Source: Cymbomonas tetramitiformis
Taxonomy: Eukaryota > Chlorophyta > Pyramimonadophyceae > Pyramimonadales > Pyramimonadaceae
Direction: 5' to 3'
DNA length: 16,555 nt
NCBI GenBank assembly: GCA_001247695.2
Contig: LGRX02009806.1
Location: 1-16,555, forward strand
Shown here in pieces: positions 1 through 9,300 of this stretch. The notes beneath the pieces are model-generated. The model saw nothing but the letters and a program-made list of their open reading frames with translations, did not search any database and was not told where the DNA came from. Position 1 is the first letter of the stretch. Each line of letters opens with the position of its first letter. Made by a program: the position numbers and the translations under genes.

Positions 1-298
1 GGACTTCCCGCCTCCCGTGAGTGCCGACCCCTGGCTGTGAGTGAGCGTGATTCGCACTCATTTGGCAGTCAGCAAGAAGCTCCAATCCAGGTGGACTTTC
101 TGTCGTGCACATGCAATTGCCAGCGCCAATCAGATGCACCCCAAATCCACGGCAGACAAAAGCTCAACCTTCAACACCATGGCGGTGAAATGTCGAAGCT
201 CTCATCAAGCGTTCGAGGGTCTTCAAGCTTCGAGCCACGGACACAGTGGAGAGTTACTCGACACATCAACCCACATGGCCGCTCAGTGGCGCATCCCA
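1..298. other. Downstream flank of the GH28-like gene, nothing recognised
   Basis: GC-rich sequence downstream of the proposed stop. Long frames on the plus strand here (37-621 and 41-718) overlap each other and run antisense over real exons. I see no RNA gene or clear poly(A) signal. Confidence 0.4.
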
Positions 299-346
299 TT
301 ACGAATGGGCGGGCAACACATGCCAAGCCGCCAAAGATATGCAGCC
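299..346 (-). CDS. GH28-like gene exon 17: C-terminus and stop
   Basis: After a 65-bp intron with acceptor caatcgtccag, the frame GCISLAAWHVLPAHS runs to TAA at 301-299. The Trp followed two bases later by TGT recalls the W.C near the end of GH28 proteins, but the match is short. An alternative last exon further left cannot be excluded. Confidence 0.5.
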   Translation of the reverse strand, partial: GCISLAAWHVLPAHS

Positions 347-3300
347 CTGGACGATTGGGGGGCAGTCGAGGACGTGGCGCGCTGTTACGAAGACTGGCTC
401 CGCCGGCGTACCTTGAGAAAGAGCGACTCCACCGGCGCGCCCGGATGCCCCACGACGCGAAAGGCGGTCTCCATTACACGCTGCCAATGCTCGCTAACCC
501 CCCGCCGATCACATGCTTCCACCAGCAGTCACCCTACTTCTCATTGCCAACACGCCTCGACAGCCATGGCACCTTGTTGCACCACAACAATCTGCGCTTC
601 GGCTCTGGTGCTGAGGGGTAGAGTGATCCCAGATGCGATTGCACCAATAAGGAAGGGCTGGGGGTGCGAAATGACTCGCGGGCTGATACTGGCGAGGTGG
701 CGAGGAGGCACTCTTTGAGGAAGCTGCGGGCCGCAGCGCGCACCTGGAACATCATTTGGCGGAAGTACAGCCGGCGCAACTGCGTGTGCTTGCCGGCGCC
801 CCCGCCAGTGTCTGCCGTTCGTAAATGCAACGGATGAGGCTGCACGATCCCACCGCCTCGCAGAAAGCCGCCGGCATGTGGGCTCGGCGGTACCGTCATC
901 ATGTCTATTTTCACCTGAGGCCCACCCGGCCCTCCAACGACGTGACCTGAGGGGCCATCTCCCGTCACTCGATGGCTCACCGGTCGGCATTTAGAAATTT
1001 GATCCATTTAAAAAGCCATCCAAAAGTCCATCCATTGGATGGTACAGCCAATCGTTCCAAAGAGCTGGCCGTGCAATGCGGGGCAAAAGATGTAACACAG
1101 GCCACCACCATGTGCGCTGCGGCTGAATCCACGCGCGCAGATCTAAATATGTCCCCACGCCGGACGCTGATCAATGGTGTCACCAGCGGCTGAGATGGAG
1201 ATGCAGCCGTGGGCATTGCTTGCATTCGGTGCCGGCGATGGCTCCTCAGGATGGGCGTGACAAACCCCGGTGCCAATATATTCCCCGTAGATGTGCTCGA
1301 ATTGGACGTTCTCAACCAGGCCCCCCACGCTTGAGCTCCATCCCTAGCCCCACCATGGGCCGACACATGCATCGGAGGTGTCAAAGCCGCAGTGGCTTGT
1401 CAGCAGCCTCGACGTGATAGCCATGGCGCGCGTGGCAGAGGCCGCGCACCTGACCACTCGCAGCAGAGAGAGAGGAACATGCAATGCCCCCGAGCATTCG
1501 GTACGGGGGAGAAAACAAAAACAAAAAGAGACGCCCTTGTCAGGGTGTGGGGCTTTAAGTCCCCGAGACTTCGGTATGGGAAATGAAAAGGCACCCTCAG
1601 TGACAGCGAGTCCCGCGAAGGTGACGCTGGGTGCAGCAAGGGGGCCCGGCAAGGGGGTTGTCAGCAAAAGCAAGCGCCAGGCAGCGGCTGACGGGAGCAC
1701 GCCGCTCGCACCAGAATGGAGATGGCCCCCATGGGGGCGTTCTTGGCGCGGGGCTTGTGCTGCAGCTGCACCCTCTCTAAGGCCGCCGCAGTCCCTGCAC
1801 CCTCCACGGCACCCCCTTCCCCTCCCACATCGCACCACTCACGTCCCTTTTGCGGCACCCAGCCCGTTTCGTTTCCAGTGCTCTGAAGCTCCAGTCCCCC
1901 AGTCACGGTGCGCCCGAACCCCACATCAGCTGATGGTGCACTGGGCACAGTATTAAGAGAGCAGATCCGCCTCGGTCACACCCCTCCCCACCTCAGAGCA
2001 TGACATTACTCAGCAGACAAATGAGGGTCTCGAGTGAAGAGGGCGCTGCGGGCTACGCCAAGGACCGCCGACGTTTCTCGTTCGATGCAGTGACGCGCAC
2101 CGCCCGATCATCAGTCAGTGGTGCTAAACCTCTGCAGACGCAGCGCCAAGTCCATCCAATGTGGATGTGAGCGAAGAACCGTTCAGGGGGCTGGCAGCTA
2201 CGCACAACCTGTGAGGGAAACACCCTTCACGAGCGGCGATGCGCTGTTTGACCCTGTGAGGGAAACACCCTTCACGAGCGGCGATGCGCTGTTTGACCCT
2301 GTGAGGGAAACACCCTTCACGATCTGCGATGCGCTGTTTGGCCCTGTGAGGGAAACACCCTTCACGAGCGACGTGCGCTGTTTGACCCTGTGAGGGAAAC
2401 ACCCTTCACGAGTGGCGATGCGCTGTTTGACCCTGTGAGGGAAACACCCTTCACGAGCATCGATGAGCTGTTTGACCGCGTGGCATCGAGGGAAGGGCGC
2501 GATGCAACGCCCGAATGAGGGCAGCAATCCCGGGGGAATACCGGCGATGGTGCGGGGGAGGAGCGGGTTTGCACCGTTGAAAACCAGGGAAGTAGCGGTG
2601 ATGTTTCGGAGGCCCCCAGCATTGTCAGCGCTCAGACTCAAGCCCTCACCTCCGAAGAACTGCACGATGCCCACACCGCGCCCTCCCCCTCAGCAATGCG
2701 GACGAACTCCTACGAGAAGCCACATCGGGACCAACATACCATTAGATCCACGAGACCGTGGGTAATCAGGCGCAGGCTGAGGCAACTCTCCGGAGGAGAC
2801 AGAGGTTAGCCTTCAAACATGATGTGTGCAGAAGCCGTTGGAGCCAGGCACCGACTGCAATCGGGTGAACCTTCCACACTGCGCTGGCGAAGGACCGCGT
2901 CCGGGCAGGAGGAGGAGCACCTGGCAAGACTCTCAGACCAGACTGTCAGGCCACGCCAAAGCTGTTTACTTTGGAGGCTGATTCGTGGGTATGAAGAGCA
3001 CTGGTGCAGGGTGACCTTGCTCCCGTTCCCTCTTACCTCACATTCAGTGACGAGGACGGCATCCGTGGGGAGAGACACCCGATGACCATGCAGTCCAACG
3101 CCCGAAGCGAAGGTCACCGCCATGCCCTCCACCTACAGCTCCCTCCCCCACCTCGCAGGCTAAATTCGCAGCAGGGGCTTGCCTCGTCGGCCTGCCACCT
3201 GTCACCATGATGCCCACAGCGAATGCCCACTCCTCGAGCGCGCTCTTGACGTTGCTCCCGGAGACGTGACTGCATCGCACCAAAAGGCAACTGGCTGATG

Positions 3301-6300
3301 CTACGAGACTCACCTGGTGGCAGCATCTGTGCCCCGGAGTAGGCGACAACCGGTGTCGGTAACCACACAGCGAGGGATATGCTTCACCTATGACCAATTT
3401 CCAGCTGGCATGGCGCAGGTTCAAGGGCCGCCCTTCAAAACCCGCTCGGCGCATCACCATCCCTGGCCTTTCCCGCCGGTGATGAGCACAACACGGAGGG
3501 GTTGCCATGGCAGGGCAGTGATGCCAGAAGGCATCGCCGACATCTTACCAGGAACTGGCAACCGTGGATCAAGACGTCATGCGAGCTGTCCACCACCAAG
3601 CCTGCAGCCCGCCTCCCTCTGGTCATCTTCGCATACCCTCTGCGCTGGCTTCCCACCCACGGGGTCGAGGCATCCGCCAGGGCTTGTGCTGGACGCGCGC
3701 GGAGTGCCCTATTGGAATTCCCCATGCGGCCCCCGTGCGAGAGAGGCACAAAAAGTCAAAGCGGGTCGCGTGGATTCCATCTGTCATCGAGTGCAGCTGG
3801 AAAGTTCCCCACATGGGGGAAGGGCAGTGGCCAATGATACTCTCCAACGTGTACGCACATTCCTAAGCGAAGGCAGCATCCCCCGGGTCTGAGACGCGCC
3901 AGCCGCATCCCACTCCGAGCGGAGCCGCGCGCCCTGCCGCACACACGCATCGCACTGGGCGGGCACGCTGCTGATTGCTTCATTCCAGCCGAGGACTGGA
4001 GGGGGGCTCTGCTATCGCCTGGGCGCACCTTTCGTTGGGCTGGGGCCGTTGGCGGTGAAGGCCACCTTGGTGAGTCGCACGCGCTGCGAGTACTGCGGAG
4101 ACGCGGCCCTTTTAAAGGGTGAGTGGAGGCCCTTTCAAAGGGTGAGTGGAGGCCCTTTCAAAGGGCGAGTGGAGGCCCTTTCAAAGGGTGAGTGGAGGCT
4201 GAACGACGTCTGCGAACTGCAGGCCAAGCCGGTGTTGCAACTTGCAGCCAGACCCTGCCACCGCTCAGCAGATGCGGGGCTCCACAAGCGCCGCGTGGTC
4301 ACCCTAACCCTAGACCCTGCCGCCGCTCAGCAGATGCGGGGCTCCACAAGCGCCGCGTGATCACCCTAACCCTAGACCTGCCACCGCTCAGCAGATGCGG
4401 GGCTCAGCGCAGCAGGATGCGGGGCTCCATAAGCGCCGCGTGATCACCCTAACCCTAGACCCTGCCACCGCTCAGCAGATGCGGGGCTCCACAAGCGCCG
4501 CGTGGTCACCCTAACCCTAGACCCTGCCGCCGCTCAGCAGATGCGGGGCTCCACAAGCGCCGCGTGATGCCGCTGGCTTGAAGGGGACTGCTCGAGCGCA
4601 AGCCACCGCAGCAATCCGCCGGGGTGTTGTGTCGGGCTGGCTGTCTACTACAAGCTGGCCCTCGAGGTGCGCCCGCAGCCAGGCGTCCGAGCGCACCTGG
4701 ACGTGCATGCCGCGGTCGCCCGGTGGGTTCGTGATTAGAATGTGCTCTATGGTAACCCCATCCACGCCTGCCATCGCCACCAACCACTCCGCGTGTCGTG
4801 ACGTGCGCCCGCCTCTTTAAGCAGTGGCGCCGTACGCTTGGGATCACTGGGCACTTTAAGGCGTCCACTCAGGCAGGCATTGTGGCTGTGTGCGACGCTC
4901 GGGGAATCTGTTGAGTCGCTGGCCATACGCCGAGTCACTGGCCATACTATGAGTCAATGGCCATCAGCTGAGTCACTGGCCATCAGCTGAGTCGCTGGCC
5001 ATGCGCTGAGTCAATGGCCATACGCCGAGTCACTGGCCATACGCTGAGTCACTGGCCATACGCTGAGTCACTCGCCATACGCTGAGTCACTCGCCATACG
5101 CTGCGTCACTGGCCATACGCCCAGTCACTGGCCATACGCTGAGTCACTGGCCATACGCTGAGTCACTGGCCATACGCTGAGTCACTGGCCATACGCTGCG
5201 TCACTGGCCATACGCTGAGTCACTGGAAATACGCTGAGTCACTCGCCATCAGCTGAGTGCGACACGGGAATCGCAGCGGTCACTCTGCGTGCCCAAGGCG
5301 CCAGCATCCGTGCGCAGGCGCGGCAGCGGGGCTTGTGCTCATGGCGAGGGCTGCATCAGGTCATTCGGAATTTCGGTCAGCGTCTTTAACCTGCGAGCTG
5401 GGCGCATCGCAGCGATCCGTGCCGCAGGCCCACCTTGAAATTGGACGAGCTGGGGGAACTCCGCGGCCTGCAGCATGGCCATGCGCGCCGCGCAACGCGG
5501 GTGGTGGGCCCTCTTGCACTCGGGCGCCATCTGAGCCCGCATGTCCCGCCGGCCCCGCCCATCTACTTACACGATCTCGTGATAGACAACAAAACCCACG
5601 TCACGGAACACGCCCTCGACGCGGCTATGACGTGCTGTCACGGAACACGCCCTCGAGGCGGCTATCACGTGTTGTCATGGAACACGCCCTCGACGCGGCT
5701 ATGCCGTGCTGTCACGGTACACGCCCTCGACGCGGCTATGATGTTTTGTCACGGAACACGCCCTCGGCGCGGCTATGACGTGCTGTCACGGAACACGCCC
5801 TCGACGCGGCTATGACGTGCTGTCACGGAACACGCCCTCGAGGCGGCTATGGCGTGTTGTCACGGAATACGCCCTCGATGCGGCTATGACGTGCTGTCGA
5901 TGCGGCTATGACGTGCTGTCATGGAACACGCCCTCGACGCGGCTATGACGTGCTGTCACGGAACACGCCCTCGACGCGGCTTTGCCGTGTTGTCACGGAA
6001 CACGCCCTCGACGCGGCTATGACGTGTTGTCACGGAACGGTGTCCAGGAAGTCGCATTATCACGCAGCATCGTCCGCTTGACTATAATGGCGCGCTCTCG
6101 TGTCTACGGCTGACGCGGCCAGCATAGCTAAGCCTCTCTTGCCCTAACCCCAGCAAAGCACATCAGGATCGCTCTGGCTAGTGTCCAACTCGAGACCAAG
6201 AGCACGCACAGCCGCTCCTCCCCGAGGCCTCACCAGTCGCAGGTCCGGGCCAGGAATCACGCGGGGGGACACCGAGCAGGCTGAAAGGGCCTCCCTGGAT

Positions 6301-9300
6301 GCAAGCATGGACGGCATGCGAGCGGGGGGACACCGAGCAGGCTGAAAGGGCCTCCCTGGATGCAAGCATGGACGGCATGCGAGCGGGGGGGCACCGAGCA
6401 GGCTGAAAGGGCCTCCCTGGATGCAAGCATGGACGGCATGCGAGCGGGCGGAGACCGGAGCATCAGGTCGCGCCTAGGGCTTGCATGCAGGCGCCGCGAG
6501 ACGCAGCGACAGTGGAGGCTGCATATGGCAAGAGGGGGGGCCTAAAAACCCTAAAACCCTAAACCCGGGAGCGAAGATACGGGTGGGACTCCTTCAGGGG
6601 TTCGAGTGGCGTGCCTTGCGCAGTGCGAAGTGCCAGTAGAGGCTGCGCCCGTCGATGGCCCCTCCGCCAGTTATACCCACATCCGTGCAGTTATACGCCC
6701 GAAGCATGGCGCGATGTTGCCCTGTGAGCGATCGCCCAGTCTGCTCAGTACCTTCAGCCCCCCTGCGCGCCGTCCCGTTACACGCCAATAGCGCGCACGC
6801 CCCTTGCCCCGGAGTGTATGCTTTGCATCTCCCGTGCACCCCAGGTCCACCTCCCGTGCACCTCCCGTGCCTATGCCCACAGGACCCGGCACATCCCACC
6901 CCGTACTATGTGCGTCCCCGTCAGCCCCAGCACACGTAGTTGCGCCTCCTGCAAGGCACCCTAAAGGACGCCCCCCTATTCCGTGTGGGTCGGGCCCTAT
7001 GCACTGCCACACGTCCTTGCAGCATGCTTCGCTGACCGATCGCGGGATCCACCAGGCCGGGCACCAGCTGGAAAGCCCTGCAGCGCCCGTGCAGCCCAGC
7101 ATTCCCATTGCAGGCCGCCGGCACCGCTTGCCACCTGCATCCCTGGATCCCCTGCACTATCCTCCGACAGATGGCGGGGGGGCTCACCACGAGGAGGGGG
7201 CGGGTACTGTGGTCGGCTGGGGTACTCAGGGTAAGGGTCCACCTCGTAAAGTCCGGGATCGGCAGCTGCGTCCCGACCAGTGTCCCCCCACTGATGACCC
7301 TGCCGAAACGGAAACACGTTCTATGTGAAATGACGGCCTTATACATGTGAGAAATATGATTATGACATATGACCGTCATCATCATGACCTCACGATGATG
7401 GTCATATGTCATAATCATAATCCTCGCGTGTATAAGGCCGTCATATGGCGGGGAGGAAAAAGGCCATACTTATGACCGTCTGTCCCGGGTGAACGCGAGC
7501 CGCTCTCGTCTGCTCGTCTGCATCTCTCGTCTGCTCGTCTCGCCACGTCGACATGCGACCGATTTCGAGGTGTTATATGATGGTGTTTACAGTGCGACTG
7601 TCATCAGCGGGGGGACACTGGTCCCAACCAAGCAAACGCGCAGACTAGCCTGGCATCGAGCCGAGAACATTCACAGCAGACGGCCACGTCATCACCCTCA
7701 AAGTGCACCGCCCACTGGAGGAGCAGTCGGGCGCCACGCGCACTGAGGTTGAAAGGGCTTTCAGCCGCCGGCAAGTTCCGGTGAGTGACGGAGGCGCACC
7801 AAAGAGCAGCGTGACGAGGTACGGGATCCGCAGCCACACATGGGATTCGAGGTTGATGGGTCCGGACAAGAAGGCTCCCTGCGCCAGACCAGCCGCAAGA
7901 GGTCAGGCGGAGGGGGCTGCCCGCTGTCAGCTCAGGCGGAAACAGAGGTCCTCAGCGAGGTCAGAGCTTCAGCTGAACAGGCTCCGGGGAAAGCGCTTCT
8001 GCACGACCCTCAGTTTACACTCATCGCCGCAGGAATATTTCCTGCCCATCGCCGCAGGAATATTTCCTGCCCATCGCCGCAGGAATATTTCCTGCCCATC
8101 GCCGCAGGAATATTTCCTGCCCATCGCCGCAGGAATATTTTCTGCCCATCGCCGCAGGAATATTTCCTGCCATCTCCGGGTCGGAGCCGGCCGGGGGAAA
8201 GGTGTGCTTGCCAGGTCAACGTGTGAGGCTCGCCCAAAGAGGTGCCCATTATAAACTTCGGTTCATAGGGTGACCAGCATGGCCGTCGTCCCAAGAGACG
8301 ACCATCATGAGGCTCAAGCCAAGAGGCAAAAAGGACGAGAAAGCTGAGAGCAAACGCCGGGCAGCGCGGAAGGTACCACGCGTGCGCGCGAAACAGGGTC
8401 AGGCTGCGCATTGCTTCTGGTCGAAGTTTGTGGCGCAGCGAGGGTGGGTGGGGAGAGGAGCAAGGACCTTTGGGAAAAACACCGTGCAGCGGGCGTGGCC
8501 TCCTCTTATGGCGCGCGAGCACGCGTCGATAGCACTTTGTATCGCTTTTGTGCACAGCGTGACGCCATCTCCGATCGCACCATGTTCCTCCACGCTAACC
8601 CATCCCTCCCCCTCTCGCCGATGAGGTTGCCCCCTCCCCTGTGGCGGGTGAGACGCCCCCTTCGCGCACCTCGCGACTAAGCCTGCGCGAGTGCCAGCAA
8701 GGCCGCAGGAGTCCCAACAAGAGGCGCGCGCGAGAACCTGGACGCGCTTGGGAGGCTTCGGCAGTCAAACAACGCGAGGCTCACGAGCTTGCAGGTGCTG
8801 CATATTCCTTAAAACTTTGGTCAGACTTGCCGACACCGTCGCTGCTGCCGCCCTGCCTGACCAAGCGAAACCAACAAAAATACGAGGCCTTCTTGTGTGT
8901 GTTTGTGTGTGTGTGCGTGTGCTCGTGTGCTTGTGCGCATTGTTAAACAGGGTGCCGCTTGTCACTACCTGATAGTTAGGACGTTTTGACGGGCGCGTGC
9001 CGGCGGAGGAGAGCTGGCCGGCCGTGAGTACTCCCGGAACAATTCTCTGGGATCTTGCTTCAAAACACTAGTCTTAAACGCTGCAACAGCAGCTTCGGAG
9101 GTTCGGATTCGCGTAGTTTGAACGCTGGGGCTGCTGGGACTGCCGTCGCGGCCTTGAGCCCAGGGGATGGGGATGGTGTACATAGGTGTCGTCAGGTCCA
9201 CGAAGGTGCTGCACACGATAAGCACACGTCAGTCTCATTGCGCATCTCAAGATAGCCTTCCTCGTGGCGCATGGATAGAAGCCGCGGTAGCTTCGGTCCA

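Noticed and set aside
37..718. Two long overlapping plus-strand frames (194 and 225 codons)
   Set aside because: They overlap each other in different frames, have no family features and run antisense over GH28-like exons 16 and 17. GC-rich sequence opens such frames by chance.
1378..1956. 192-codon plus-strand frame
   Set aside because: Low-complexity, Pro/Arg-rich composition with no recognisable domain. It lies opposite the long intron 13.
3206..3269. Minus-strand segment HVSGSNVKSALEEWAFAVGI as an extra GH28 exon
   Set aside because: It superficially resembles the KSG...VGI block. Joining exon 11 directly to exon 12 already gives that block at exactly the family length, and this segment's phases do not fit.
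5257..5815. Plus-strand frames through the 37-bp array
   Set aside because: Their peptides are translations of the repeat and occur in several frames at once. They cover exon 7 in antisense.
4913..6039. CRISPR-like arrays
   Set aside because: The units are contiguous 19- and 37-bp repeats without unique spacers, in an intron of a eukaryotic gene.
6144..6463. Minus-strand frames through the 61-bp array
   Set aside because: Repetitive peptides caused by a unit read in several frames; no stop-free frame outside the array.
7489..7746. Plus-strand VISGGTLVPTKQ as a second GH28 copy
   Set aside because: The resemblance comes from the right terminal inverted repeat of the MITE, which mirrors the left one.
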